From Clostridia bacterium (lineage in GTDB: Bacteria > Bacillota > Clostridia > TANB77 > CAG-508): a DNA stretch of 43,864 nucleotides. Made by a program: the position numbers and the translations under genes. The notes under the pieces are model-generated. The model saw only the letters and a list, made by a program, of their open reading frames with translations. It was not told the DNA's origin and made no database searches. Shown here piece by piece: positions 14,974 to 23,410 of this stretch; the stretch's first letter is position 1; each line of letters opens with the position of its first letter. The DNA is taken from positions 1-43,864 of the forward strand of contig JAFWNC010000023.1 of the NCBI GenBank assembly GCA_017510525.1. The letters are read 5' to 3'.

Positions 14974-15855
14974 TTACGCTCTTGGATGAGCCTTTTTATA
15001 AACATTTTTTAATGAATCATCTTGGAACTGCATATACACCTGTGTAGATGAAATATCTGAATGTCCAAGCATTGTTTGGATAGCCTTTAAATCAGCCCCA
15101 TTTTGTAATAAATGAGTTGCAAAAGAATGTCTTAAAACATGAGGAGTAATTTCTTTTGTTATATGAGCTTGCTCTTTATAGAATTTTACTATTTTCCAGA
15201 ATCCTTGTCTTGTAAGTCTTTTACCATTTATATTAACAAATAATGATTTCTCCTCATCACTCTTAATAATTACTGGTCTAGCATTTTCAACATATTCTTT
15301 TAAAGCTTTTAATGATAATTTTCCAAGAGGAATAGTTCTTTTCTTAAATCCATTATTACAAACAACATATCCTTCTTCTAAATTAACATCATCTATATTT
15401 AATGAAATAATTTCAGTAACTCTCATTCCTGTTGCATAAGCAAATTCAAGCATTGCCTTATCTCTTGTTCCTTTTAAGTCAACATCTTTAGGTTGTTCTA
15501 ATAATAATTCTATTTCTTCAGAAGATAAAATACTTGGAGCTTTTTTCTCAATTTTTGGAGCTTGAATTCCATCAGTTGGATCAGCTTTTACTTTTTTATT
15601 ACGTAATAAATATTGATAAAAAGATCTAATTGATGCAATATTTCTTGAAATTGTAGATGTCTTTTTATTTAAATCTTTTAAATGTTCAATATATTCATCT
15701 ATATCACTTTTTTCTATTTTAGAATAATTTTTCTTTTCTTGGCTTAAATATTCACTAAATTGGTTGATATCTCTTTCATAAGATTGTAAAGTATTTTGAG
15801 ATAATTTCTTGTCTTTGGCTAAAAATTCTAAAAATAGTTTTATTTGTTTTTCCAT
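14974..15855 (-). CDS. xerD: Tyrosine recombinase XerD
   Basis: Chromosome-dimer resolution recombinase acting with XerC at dif. At 293 residues it is full length. The N-terminal SAM-like core-binding domain (LFLEFLAKDKKLSQNTLQSY) is followed by the catalytic domain with R in ATGMRVTEI, K/beta-hairpin GFKKRTIPLG, HxxR in HVLRHSFATH, H in LGHSDISST and the tyrosine in QVYMQF. It lies next to spoIIM, an arrangement common in clostridia, which supports XerD rather than a mobile integrase. Start ATG follows AGGAGG. Confidence 0.93.
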   Translation of the reverse strand: MEKQIKLFLEFLAKDKKLSQNTLQSYERDINQFSEYLSQEKKNYSKIEKSDIDEYIEHLKDLNKKTSTISRNIASIRSFYQYLLRNKKVKADPTDGIQAPKIEKKAPSILSSEEIELLLEQPKDVDLKGTRDKAMLEFAYATGMRVTEIISLNIDDVNLEEGYVVCNNGFKKRTIPLGKLSLKALKEYVENARPVIIKSDEEKSLFVNINGKRLTRQGFWKIVKFYKEQAHITKEITPHVLRHSFATHLLQNGADLKAIQTMLGHSDISSTQVYMQFQDDSLKNVYKKAHPRA

Positions 15856-15951
15856 TTTTTCCTCCTGTTAATCTATATGTTTCAAATTTGAATTTACATA
15901 AATTTAATATGTATATGTTATATCAAAAGTCTTCTAAATTGTAAATAGTTT

Positions 15952-16569
15952 TTAGAAATTTTTTTTGAAAATTTTTATTAAATTCACTGATATATAGCCT
16001 TCAGCTAAAGAAGCTATAATTACTAAGCAAGAGGCAATTAGTAAAAAAAATATATACTTAATTATTTCAAATTTAATATTTTCTCTTTTATCTCTACTTA
16101 TTATGTATTTGCAAAGGTTTATCCCACTAACTCCTATTATAAAAATAGCTAAAATAAAGAAGATGTTTTGGAGTAGTAATGAACAAATTGAAAACCATAT
16201 ACCTTTATTAATTTCAGACGATGATGCCATAATAGATGAAATTGTATATCCTAATGAAAATCCTTTATATCCTATTAAAATAAGCAATACTGGTATTCCT
16301 ATTATAGTTGAACCTAAAACCCCACATAAAAGAATAAACGATAGATTACTCTTAACCTTTTTTAAAAACACCTCATTAGAATCAATATTATCTTCTTCTT
16401 TAACATTTTTTATAATACTTTCAACATAGCCTCTTACCTCTTCGGACTGCTCTTCTCCGGAATTGTTTATTACCATAACCCCAATAATAATTCCAATTAA
16501 AAAAATTATACTAATAATAATATATTCTTTAATATTATTTTTAAAATAATACCTAAGATTTTCTTTCAT
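15952..16569 (-). CDS. spoIIM: Stage II sporulation protein M
   Basis: SpoIIM is part of the SpoIIDMP complex that remodels septal peptidoglycan during forespore engulfment. The 205-residue protein has about five membrane helices: one near residues 14-33 with IISIIFLIGIIIGVMVI, a pair around 74-125 with LLCGVLGSTIIGIPVLLILI, and two in the C-terminal third. The ILIGYKGFSLGYTI segment is characteristic. AGGAGGAACAAAAG precedes the ATG. It is transcribed toward xerD with a gap of about 95 bp. Confidence 0.9.
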   Translation of the reverse strand: MKENLRYYFKNNIKEYIIISIIFLIGIIIGVMVINNSGEEQSEEVRGYVESIIKNVKEEDNIDSNEVFLKKVKSNLSFILLCGVLGSTIIGIPVLLILIGYKGFSLGYTISSIMASSSEINKGIWFSICSLLLQNIFFILAIFIIGVSGINLCKYIISRDKRENIKFEIIKYIFFLLIASCLVIIASLAEGYISVNLIKIFKKNF

Positions 16570-16638
16570 CTTTTGTTCCTCCTAAATAATTTGTATGCAT
16601 GACCCTACCTAAAAATAACATTTTTTTATATTTTTTCC

Positions 16639-16667
16639 TTGACATTTAAGATATAATTTGCTATTAT
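16639..16667 (+). promoter_or_regulatory. Promoter of tRNA-Leu
   Basis: TTGACA (16639-16644), 17-nt spacer, TATTAT (16662-16667), ending 14 nt before the mature tRNA start. Confidence 0.75.
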
Positions 16668-16681
16668 AATTATTGTCAAAT

Positions 16682-16765
16682 GCGGATGTGGCGGAACTGG
16701 CAGACGCGCTAGACTTAGGATCTAGTGTCTTTGACGTGGGGGTTCAAGTCCTCTCATCCGCACCA
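16682..16765 (+). tRNA. tRNA-Leu (anticodon UAG)
   Basis: An 84-base gene including encoded CCA. The acceptor stem GCGGATG pairs with CATCCGC, the anticodon stem CTAGA/TCTAG encloses loop CTTAGGA with anticodon TAG (16716-16718), and a class II variable arm and GGTTCAAGTCC T-arm follow. Its 3' end is the insertion target of the adjacent mobile element, and the first bases of the element leave the tRNA intact. Confidence 0.97.
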
Positions 16766-16769
16766 AATT
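16754..16769 (+). other. attL of the integrative element
   Basis: TCATCCGCACCAAATT at the tRNA-Leu 3' end is repeated exactly at 30513-30528. This is the classic signature of tyrosine-integrase insertion into a tRNA gene. Confidence 0.9.
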
Positions 16770-16825
16770 TTAAGATTTTTGTTAGAATTTTTAAGAATTT
16801 TACAGAAATCAAAAATGGTTAAAAT

Positions 16826-16860
16826 ACACTTATCATAATATTTTGATAGGTGTTTTTATT
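16826..16860 (+). terminator. Terminator downstream of tRNA-Leu, inside the element
   Basis: ACACTTATCA pairs with TGATAGGTGT (one G-T pair), followed by TTTTATTTTTTTT. It probably ends tRNA transcription and isolates the element from it. Confidence 0.7.
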
Positions 16861-16980
16861 TTTTTTAATTGTTTCTTACAATTTCTAAAAAATGTTCAAA
16901 AATGTTCCAAATTAAAGTTCCAAAAATTTGGAGCTTTTTTTGTGTCTTTATTTCATATAGTTTTCGGAAAGGAAATTTTA

Positions 16981-17480
16981 ATGAATGAAAATCTACAATT
17001 ATTTAAAGCAAATGAAGTTCTACAATACAAGTTTATAACTGTACCAAAAGAACTATTTATTAATCCAAAATATTGTCATCTATCTTCTGATAGTAAATTA
17101 CTATATGGATTTATACTAGATAGATTTCATCTTTCTATTCAAAACAACTGGAAAGATGAAAATGACAATATATATTTAATATTCACAAGAAAAGATATTC
17201 AGAAATTATTTAATTTATCAGATAAGACAGTTACAAAGGCTTTTAAAGAATTAAGTGATTGTAATCTTATTTATGAAAAGAAACAAGGAAGAAATAAACC
17301 TAATCTTATTTATCCTTGTAAAATAGATTTTGAATGGAATCGGAAAATTTACGACCTAATAATAATAATAATAAAAATACTAATAGAGTAAAATGCAAAC
17401 GACCTTCAAATTTTGACCAAAGAAATTATGAAGGCTTTGACTTTAATACTCTGCTTGCAAATTATAAAGAATTTATTTAA
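16981..17480 (+). pseudogene. Replication initiator, RepA_N type, frameshifted
   Basis: The first frame gives 136 residues with the RepA_N start (FKANEVLQYKFITVPKELF), DSKLLYGFILDRFHLS and a winged-helix part (FTRKDIQKLFNLSDKTVTKA), ending at 17391. The -1 frame continues from an AAT run near 17360 as NNNNNKNTNRVKCKRPSNFD, then QRNYEGFDFNTLLANYKEFI, stopping at 17480. That tail is typical of these initiators, so a single-base loss in or near the AAT run most likely broke the gene. No canonical slippery heptamer is present. GGAAAGGA precedes ATG 16981. If dead, the element depends on integration for maintenance. Confidence 0.8.
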
Positions 17481-17496
17481 AAGGAGATTTGAAGAT

Positions 17497-17889
17497 ATGG
17501 AAAATAAAGAATTACCAGAAAAATATGTTGATGAAAAAACAGGAATTGAATATGGATTGGTTGGAGACTATTATATCCCCAATCTAGTTTTACCATATAG
17601 AAAAAATGTAAAACTTGGCAAATATGGAAGAATGAGAGCAAGATATTTAAAGGAGCATAAGAAAGCAGAATATACAATAATGCTTATGGAGAATACTTTG
17701 CAAGATCATTTAATTGAAATAGATAAAACAGCAAATGAAAGATACGATTTATTGATGAAACAATTTGTAGAAAAAGAAAATATTACAGAAGAATTAAAAA
17801 CAACTAATCAATTAGAATGGGTTGGCAAAATGAAAAATATTAAAAATGCAGTAGAAGAAATTATATTAAAAGAATTAATTTATGTTTAG
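17497..17889 (+). CDS. tnpV: TnpV family protein
   Basis: 130 residues matching the transposon-encoded TnpV family: LPEKYVDEKTGIEYGLVGDY, YIPNL, LGKYGRMRARYLKEHKKAEY, and a C-terminal EWVGKMKNIKNAVEEIILKE. The family is common on clostridial mobile elements and its biochemical role is not established. I chose the ATG at 17497 because AAAAGGAG lies upstream; the longer frame start overlaps the repA tail. It is followed 12 bp later by the coiled-coil gene, probably cotranscribed. Confidence 0.9.
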   Translation: MENKELPEKYVDEKTGIEYGLVGDYYIPNLVLPYRKNVKLGKYGRMRARYLKEHKKAEYTIMLMENTLQDHLIEIDKTANERYDLLMKQFVEKENITEELKTTNQLEWVGKMKNIKNAVEEIILKELIYV

Positions 17890-17901
17890 GAGGAATTGAA
17901 A

Positions 17902-18222
17902 ATGGAAGATATGAAATTATATGATAAAGATTCAGGAGAATTATGTGAGCTAATAGATAGCAAAAGAATTGAATTAAGAAATAAAAATGAGGAATATAAA
18001 AAATTAAGAAATCAAGTATGTGAAATTAAGGAAAAGTATCAAAATATTTTAGCAATTATTGAAGATAATGAAGTAGAAAATTTAGATAAAGAAGAATGTA
18101 AAAAACTTCAAAAATTACTTTCATTATATTCAAGAATGATGGACTATGAAGACAGAGAAATTTTCTTTTTAGGTGCAAGAGAGAATTATTTTTATTTTAA
18201 AAATTTAGGAATTTTAAAATAG
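17902..18222 (+). CDS. Small coiled-coil protein of the mobile element
   Basis: 106 residues, unrecognised. A helical, charged protein: heptad-like segments run from about residue 18 to 58 (KRIELRNKNEEYKKLRNQVC, EIKEKYQNILAI) and from about 62 to 90. The C-terminus is aromatic (FFLGARENYFYFKNLGIL). AGGAGG lies 8 nt before ATG 17902; an upstream TTG is too close to it. It sits directly after tnpV and before the oriT-like region, so it may be an accessory element protein. Confidence 0.75.
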   Translation: MEDMKLYDKDSGELCELIDSKRIELRNKNEEYKKLRNQVCEIKEKYQNILAIIEDNEVENLDKEECKKLQKLLSLYSRMMDYEDREIFFLGARENYFYFKNLGILK

Positions 18223-18319
18223 ATTTTAGAAGATTTTTTGTAGAAAATTTCTTCTTTTTTTTATACAATTTTTTAATAAAAAATAGATAATTAGGGGAAA
18301 AATTTCCACTTTGAAATAT

Positions 18320-18370
18320 TAAAAGCAAGCGACGCATTTATACTCCCGTATAAATACACAGCTAAAATTT
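18320..18370. other. Candidate oriT
   Basis: A perfect hairpin, ATTTATAC-TCCC-GTATAAAT (18336-18355), preceded by AAGCAAGCGACGC and lying directly upstream of mobC and the relaxase gene. Nearby, GGGGAA-ATTC-TTCCCC (18390-18405) forms a second hairpin. Position and structure fit a MOBP-type origin of transfer; the nick site is not determined. Confidence 0.6.
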
Positions 18371-18442
18371 CTATAATGAAATTTTATATGGGGAAATTCT
18401 TCCCCTATCCCCTAAAAAAATTTGAAAGGAGAGAATAAATTG

Positions 18443-18760
18443 ATGAGAACAAGAACTATAAAACAACAAATTTATTTAAATGCTGATGAGAAAAAAATAT
18501 TAAAAGAAAAATCTAAAAAAGCAGGATTAAATGAATCTGAATTTATACGAAGTATGATTAAAGGTTATAAGATAAAAGAACAACCAACAAAAGAAATTAG
18601 AGAATTTACAAGAGATATATCTGGAATAGCAAATAATATAAATCAAATCACAAGAAATGTTAATATGAGGTATGGTCGAAATGAAGATATAGAATATATA
18701 AAAAATGCTATTTCAAAATTTATTTTAGATTTTCAAAAGAAAGTTTATTCAAGAAATTAG
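18443..18760 (+). CDS. mobC: Relaxosome protein MobC
   Basis: 105 residues of the MobC family: an N-terminal ribbon-helix-helix-like DNA-binding part (TIKQQIYLNADEKKILKEKS, KKAGLNESEFIRSMIKGY) and the conserved REFTRDISGIANNINQITRN core. MobC binds near oriT and helps the relaxase to melt and nick. I start at ATG 18443 because AAAGGAGAG precedes it; the upstream TTG is not supported. The relaxase starts 15 bp after its stop. Confidence 0.92.
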   Translation: MRTRTIKQQIYLNADEKKILKEKSKKAGLNESEFIRSMIKGYKIKEQPTKEIREFTRDISGIANNINQITRNVNMRYGRNEDIEYIKNAISKFILDFQKKVYSRN

Positions 18761-18774
18761 AAAGAGGTGTTACA

Positions 18775-20076
18775 ATGGCTGTTATGAAAATAAAAACAAT
18801 TAAAAGCAATCTGCAAGCAGTTATAAACTATGGCAAAAATGGAGATAAAACTAATAATGGTGTTTTAGTTTCAAGTGTAAATTGTTCTATAAATACTGCT
18901 TATGGAGAAATGGCACTTACTAAAAAATTCTATCATAAAGAAGATAAAACTTTAGGCTACCATATTATACAATCTTTTAAAGGAAATGAAGTATCTCCAA
19001 AAATGGCAAATCAAATAGGAAAAGAACTTGCTGAAGAATTATGGGGAGATAAATATCAAGTTATAATATGTACTCATATAAACAAAGAAAATGTGCATAA
19101 TCATCTGATTTTAAATTCTGTTTCATTTGTTGATGGAAAGAAATATCATAATTCAAACTCTGAAATCGCATTTATGAAAGAAACATCTGATAATTTATGT
19201 ATAAAATATAGTTTATCACTTGTTAATACTCCACGAGTTGAAAACGAAAGAGCTTTTAGGCAAAATCATATTGATTATTTTAATCGTAGAGACGAAAAAA
19301 TGCAAAAGATAATAAATGATATAGATGAAGCAATAAAATCTGCTAGAAGGTATTCTGACTTCAAATTAAGTTTAAAAGCAAAAGGTTATGAAAATATAAA
19401 AGATTCAGGAAAATATTTATCTATAAAAACACCTTATTATTCAAGAAATGTACGAATTGATAGAGCATTTGGAGAAAGATATTCAGTACAAGGAATTAAA
19501 GAGAGAATTTATTATACGGAAAAAGAAAAAATTACTGTTGCTAATCTAAATAGAAAATATTATAGAAAAGTTTATACTGGTCCGAAAATAAATAGGTTTT
19601 TATTACAGACCAGTTCTTTTTATAGATTATATGTGCATTATCTTTATTTCTTTGGAAAACTACCTGCTAAAAATCAATGTAAAGAACTAACTCCAGAATA
19701 TTACAAGCAGAAACGAAAAAACAATATGATATTTGAAGAAATAAATTTTTTAGCAAGAAAAAATTTTAAGTCTGTTAAAGAAGTAGAAAAATATATGGAT
19801 AATCTAGAGAAACAATTACCTGAATTAAAAGGCAAACGAGAACTTTTATGGAGAAAGCATAAAACTGCAGACGAAAATGATAAAACAAAAATATTGTCAG
19901 AAATCAATTCATTTACTGATATAATTGATACCATTCAAGTACAAAAAATAGCTTGTAATAGGATTATTGCTAGATATGAAGAAATTAAAGAAGATTATAA
20001 AAAAGAAATTGAATCTAAAGAAAAATCAAAAGAACTTATTATTGCAGACAAGAAGAAAAGGGCTAGAAATAGATAA
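18775..20076 (+). CDS. MOBP-type relaxase
   Basis: Nicks oriT and pilots the strand during mobilization. 433 residues: catalytic tyrosine probably Y19 (VINYGKNGDKT), and the metal-binding three-histidine motif HINKENVHNH with H101, H108 and H110 followed by LILNSV. The C-terminal third is long helical coiled coil (ARKNFKSVKEVEKYMDNLEK onward) ending in a basic tail. GAAAGAGGTG precedes ATG. It forms a unit with mobC and is closed by a terminator. The small size and lack of a coupling protein nearby fit a mobilizable, not self-transmissible, element. Confidence 0.93.
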   Translation: MAVMKIKTIKSNLQAVINYGKNGDKTNNGVLVSSVNCSINTAYGEMALTKKFYHKEDKTLGYHIIQSFKGNEVSPKMANQIGKELAEELWGDKYQVIICTHINKENVHNHLILNSVSFVDGKKYHNSNSEIAFMKETSDNLCIKYSLSLVNTPRVENERAFRQNHIDYFNRRDEKMQKIINDIDEAIKSARRYSDFKLSLKAKGYENIKDSGKYLSIKTPYYSRNVRIDRAFGERYSVQGIKERIYYTEKEKITVANLNRKYYRKVYTGPKINRFLLQTSSFYRLYVHYLYFFGKLPAKNQCKELTPEYYKQKRKNNMIFEEINFLARKNFKSVKEVEKYMDNLEKQLPELKGKRELLWRKHKTADENDKTKILSEINSFTDIIDTIQVQKIACNRIIARYEEIKEDYKKEIESKEKSKELIIADKKKRARNR

Positions 20077-20101
20077 AAGGAGCAAACTGCTCCTTTCTCT
20101 T
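20076..20101 (+). terminator. Terminator after the relaxase
   Basis: AAAGGAGCA-AAC-TGCTCCTTT (20076-20096), then CTCTTTT, beginning at the last base of the stop codon. Confidence 0.9.
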
Positions 20102-20143
20102 TTATGCATTAACTTTTAATTTATTTATTTTCTTTTAAGTTAT

Positions 20144-20605
20144 TTACTGTTCTATTTTAAATAATCTTTTTACTATATTAAATATCTTTTGATACCATTT
20201 TTCTTGTGAAATAATTGCTATACTTTTTTCATCAACTATATTACTATTTTCTTCAATAATACTATTATTTCTATTTTTAAAAATATTATCAGGGTTATAT
20301 TTTTCTCTTAATTCGTTTTGATATATCAATTCATTCTGTTTTAAAATTCTTTCAAATTCTTTTCTCTGTTCATCATTACACCAAAATTTTTTATTTATAA
20401 TTGATAATATACCTATTGTTTTAGAATTTAAATTCATTTCTTTTAATGGTTTATTAAAATCAATTTTAGATACATATGTCTTTGATGCATTCTCTTTTAA
20501 AAAACTTAAAAATCTTTCTGAAATTTTTTCAACATCTGCTTTTTTTGTATGATCCAATATATCTAATGTTTCAGAAATTGCTAAACTATATTCTTGATTT
20601 ATCAT
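20144..20605 (-). CDS. Unknown cargo protein, paralog of the broken gene at 21435
   Basis: 153 residues, unrecognised. Residues about 1-100 align by eye with the neighbouring pseudogene product: a helical N-terminus, then (F/Y)-(F/N)-(K/V) ... MNLNSKTIGILSIINKKF matching QNIHKDTIAILSYLNMEY, and CNDEQRKEFERILKQNE matching VNEEQKEFLKELYEYN. It has an extra tail ending in an amphipathic helix (KWYQKIFNIVKRLFKIEQ). I chose ATG 20605 (GAGG 6 nt upstream) over 20683, which would overlap the upstream gene. Function unknown. Confidence 0.75.
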   Translation of the reverse strand: MINQEYSLAISETLDILDHTKKADVEKISERFLSFLKENASKTYVSKIDFNKPLKEMNLNSKTIGILSIINKKFWCNDEQRKEFERILKQNELIYQNELREKYNPDNIFKNRNNSIIEENSNIVDEKSIAIISQEKWYQKIFNIVKRLFKIEQ

Positions 20606-20633
20606 TATTTTCCTCTTTATAATAAAATTATTT

Positions 20634-21275
20634 TTATTCTTGCACAAAGTCTTTTGAAGTTTCTTTTTCTTCTGTTGCTGCAATTAAATCAGATTGAACC
20701 TCTGTTGTTAATCCTTCTCTTGACAATTCTGATAATTCAGAGCTAATATCCTCTTTAGTTCTATCACGAACTATATCAAGTTCAGGATATTTTTCTATAA
20801 ATTGTCTAAGTTTTTTTGCTACTTCTGGTGTTATTGTTTGCATATAGTGTGCTTTTCTTTCATCAAATAAATCAGAAATGTCTGAAATATCTGATTTAAT
20901 ATCAGATGCAAGTGTATCAAATACTTGCTCTCCTAATATTTCATTTAGTGAAAGATTATCACCCAAATGATTATGATACGGACTCTCTGATGATACTGGA
21001 AAATTTCCTTCTTCCAAAACGAAATCTCCATTTTCGCCTTTATGAGTTTGCCATAATAACCATAAAAATTCCTCTCTATTATTTGGGTCTCCACACTTTA
21101 AATACATTTCTGTCAATCCTTGCTCTCCATTGTCATCCCAATATGAAAACTCCACTCCTTCATCTAAAAGTGTAACTGTTCTTGTTTTGTTATCTATTTT
21201 TACCTTTTCACCACTTCTCTTTGCTATAGCCATTAAAGCATCTGTATATTTCTGTATGCAACTCTTTTCTATCAT
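20634..21275 (-). CDS. Unknown acidic cargo protein
   Basis: 213 residues, not recognised. The first 70 residues alternate short strands and helices (TDALMAIAKRSGEKVKI, TVTLLDEGVEFSYWDD); the middle is rich in aspartate and serine (LASDIKSDISDISDLFDERK); the C-terminal third is helical and acidic. No membrane segment or signal. It is the first gene of the pair with 20144-20605, with 28 bp between them. GGAGGTTG lies upstream of the ATG. Role in the element unknown. Confidence 0.7.
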   Translation of the reverse strand: MIEKSCIQKYTDALMAIAKRSGEKVKIDNKTRTVTLLDEGVEFSYWDDNGEQGLTEMYLKCGDPNNREEFLWLLWQTHKGENGDFVLEEGNFPVSSESPYHNHLGDNLSLNEILGEQVFDTLASDIKSDISDISDLFDERKAHYMQTITPEVAKKLRQFIEKYPELDIVRDRTKEDISSELSELSREGLTTEVQSDLIAATEEKETSKDFVQE

Positions 21276-21434
21276 ATATTATCAACCTCCACTATATATT
21301 TTAAAATTCTATATATGCTATAATTTTTTTCGAATTAATTATAGCATAAAAAGTTTTAAATATTACGTTTGTTACAAAAAATTAATATTTTAGCAATATT
21401 TTTGTAATATTATTTCATAATTATTCATAGCATT

Positions 21435-21720
21435 TTATTTTTTATCATTATATTCATATAGTTCTTTCAAAAACTCTTTTTGTTCTTCATTTACAATATA
21501 TTCCATATTTAAATATGATAAAATTGCAATAGTGTCTTTATGTATATTTTGCTCATATATTTTTTTAGTTGTATCTACATTAAATATATGATACTTAATA
21601 CTTATCTTCGTTTTCTTTTATGTACTCTATCACTTTTTTTGGAATTTTATTATAATCATCTTTAGATAAAAAACTTAATATTACATCAACTTCTTTTAAT
21701 CTTTTTGATAAATCATTCAT
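21435..21720 (-). pseudogene. Broken cargo gene with a 7-bp tandem duplication
   Basis: From ATG 21720 the frame reads MNDLSKRLKEVDVILSFLSK, then DDYNKIPKKVIEYIKENEDK and Y, and stops. The message carries AAGTATT followed directly by AAGTATC. Removing one 7-base copy restores the frame to YHIFNVDTTKKIYEQNIHKD, then TIAILSYLNMEYIVNEEQKE and FLKELYEYNDKK, a 92-residue protein. The region is homologous to the product of 20144-20605. The break is therefore a slippage or duplication event. It lies 2 bp downstream of the 287-residue gene on the same strand. Confidence 0.8.
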
Positions 21721-21722
21721 AA

Positions 21723-22586
21723 TTATCTCAATATCTCTCCTATTCTTTCTATTAAGTTTTTAAACTTTCTTATAATCCTACTACCTATTTTTTCTTTTTC
21801 TGATACTTTTGCTAAATCTTTTGGTGTAACATTATATTCATATTCGTGCTGATGTTCAAAAAACATTTCCTTATCTGCAGAATAAAAAACTCCATTTTCT
21901 TGTGCAATTTCTTCTTCTGTTCTTGTTTCATTTTCTTGCCTATATAAACTCTCTATATATCTTGATTTTACAGCCAGATTTTCAAAAAACATATCATATT
22001 TTTTAGAATATAATAAGTTTTCATTCTGAGCAATTTGTTCATTACTATCACTATTTGAAGAATGATTTGATTCTTCTGTATATCCATTGAGCCAAAGCAT
22101 TGAGTTATTTTGATGATGCTTATTATTTAAAACTTCCTCTCTTGTATATACACCTTGCCTAAAAGTTTGCTTTTTAAAAACCTGTGCAAGTTCATTCATT
22201 TTTTTATCTATTTCTTCTCTCGGTGTTTCCTTGCTAAATGAAGAAAATCCAAAAATAAATTGCATAGGTTTATTTGCACTTATCTCTTGACTTTCTCCTA
22301 AACTTCCATAAAATCCACTATCTTTTTGAATGCAATAGTTATCAGACTTTTCTTTTAAAAGTCTATACAAAATTTCCTTATTTTCATCTGATAACGAATT
22401 AAAATAACAACATATATCTGTATAATAATTATCTTCTCTAAAATTACTACAAAAAGAGCATATTCCTTTTTCATAAAGAGTCTTACAAGCGGATAAAGTT
22501 GCACCATCAGCATAATCTTCTACTTGTGAAAATTTTGTTAAAAATGTTATTGGTTCTTCCTTTTTTTCAAATTTTTCTTTTCTCAT
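21723..22586 (-). CDS. Unknown cargo protein with cysteine cluster and internal repeat
   Basis: 287 residues, unrecognised. Cysteines C34, C43, C46, C59 and C60 (GICSFCSNF, TDICCYF) could hold a zinc ion. An internal repeat is clear: EQIAQNENLLYSKKYDMFFE (183-202) and EEIAQENGVFYSADKEMFFE (225-244). The last 18 residues form a basic amphipathic helix (RIIRKFKNLIERIGEILR), similar in character to the tail of the 20144-20605 product. AGGTGT precedes the ATG. It leads a minus-strand set of cargo genes of unknown purpose. Confidence 0.75.
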   Translation of the reverse strand: MRKEKFEKKEEPITFLTKFSQVEDYADGATLSACKTLYEKGICSFCSNFREDNYYTDICCYFNSLSDENKEILYRLLKEKSDNYCIQKDSGFYGSLGESQEISANKPMQFIFGFSSFSKETPREEIDKKMNELAQVFKKQTFRQGVYTREEVLNNKHHQNNSMLWLNGYTEESNHSSNSDSNEQIAQNENLLYSKKYDMFFENLAVKSRYIESLYRQENETRTEEEIAQENGVFYSADKEMFFEHQHEYEYNVTPKDLAKVSEKEKIGSRIIRKFKNLIERIGEILR

Positions 22587-22704
22587 TTTTACACCTCAAT
22601 TTTTACTTTTTACTTATTACATTATAACATATTTTATTTTTTGTCCCAAATTTTTTAAATTTTGTATAAGTTTTCTATTTCGAGCTTTTGCATTCATCGA
22701 ATAA

Positions 22705-22733
22705 TTGATTTTTATGTAAATTTATGGTATAAT
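22705..22733 (+). promoter_or_regulatory. Sigma-A promoter of the 185-residue cargo gene
   Basis: TTGATT (22705-22710), 17-nt spacer, TATAAT (22728-22733); 54 nt before the ATG. Confidence 0.8.
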
Positions 22734-22787
22734 ATAAGTGTAGTTAGCTTAAATAGTACATTGAAAAAAGAAAGTGAGGAATCAACT

Positions 22788-23345
22788 ATGGCAACTATCA
22801 TCAACATTCACAAACAGGCAGGTCAGAAAAAAGATGCAGTACGGATTAACTCTATCGCAGATATTCCGGCTTTTCTGAAAGATACAATCACTATCAAAGG
22901 TAACCAGATTCATCTTGTATGCGTTGAAGGTAACGAAACTGCTCCTTTGGGTAGTGTTATTGGATACGAAGAATCCACTTCCACAAGCACAGGATGGAAC
23001 ACTTGGCATATTGCTAATGCTTCCACCAATCTTGTAGAAATTGATGGTGTGTTCTATAAGAAAGCAACTGTTATGCCAGCAATGGCTGTCTCTGAAGAGT
23101 TTCCTGAATTTCTTAAGGGTGCTGACATTACTCATAACGAAGATGGCTCCTGGTCTATCAAGACAGACTGGGGGATTAGCACAGGTTTTCCTAGTGCTTC
23201 TTATTGGGTAAGATATGGCACTAAAGAAGATGGTACTCCAGATGCCAATATTTTGACCAAAACAGAAAAATCATATCGCGATTATATCGTGTGTGGCGAA
23301 GATGGTCAGGACATTGGTCTTCTCTGCGAAATTGATCCTGTATAA
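22788..23345 (+). CDS. Unknown cargo protein of foreign composition
   Basis: 185 residues, unrecognised. Soluble and beta-rich, with many glycine/threonine/tryptophan turns (YEESTSTSTGWNTWHIANAS, GSWSIKTDWGIS, ASYWVRYGTKEDG). Codon use is markedly richer in G and C than all surrounding genes, indicating a separate origin. ATG 22788 is preceded by GTGAGGA; the upstream extension would begin before the promoter. It is a self-contained unit with promoter and terminator, inserted between two minus-strand blocks. Confidence 0.8.
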   Translation: MATIINIHKQAGQKKDAVRINSIADIPAFLKDTITIKGNQIHLVCVEGNETAPLGSVIGYEESTSTSTGWNTWHIANASTNLVEIDGVFYKKATVMPAMAVSEEFPEFLKGADITHNEDGSWSIKTDWGISTGFPSASYWVRYGTKEDGTPDANILTKTEKSYRDYIVCGEDGQDIGLLCEIDPV

Positions 23346-23410
23346 GCAACTCTAGAGGTTTGGTAGTCCTCACTTTATAAGCAATAGGTTTCATTTGCCT
23401 TGCTTAAACT

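Noticed and set aside
14974..15855. XerD-like gene as part of the integrative element.
   Set aside because: It lies outside attL next to spoIIM on the chromosome side, has the normal XerD length and lacks the element integrase's cysteine region.
16880..16945. Iterons upstream of the replication initiator (TGTTC-like repeats).
   Set aside because: Only two or three short AT-rich imperfect repeats; not enough to claim an origin.
17340..17365. Programmed -1 frameshift in the replication initiator.
   Set aside because: No canonical X-XXY-YYZ heptamer in the right frame and no clear downstream stimulatory hairpin; simple mutation or sequence error is more likely.
21130..21393. Plus-strand frame in the cargo block.
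   Set aside because: Antisense to the 213-residue gene and extends into AT-rich noncoding DNA without a ribosome site.
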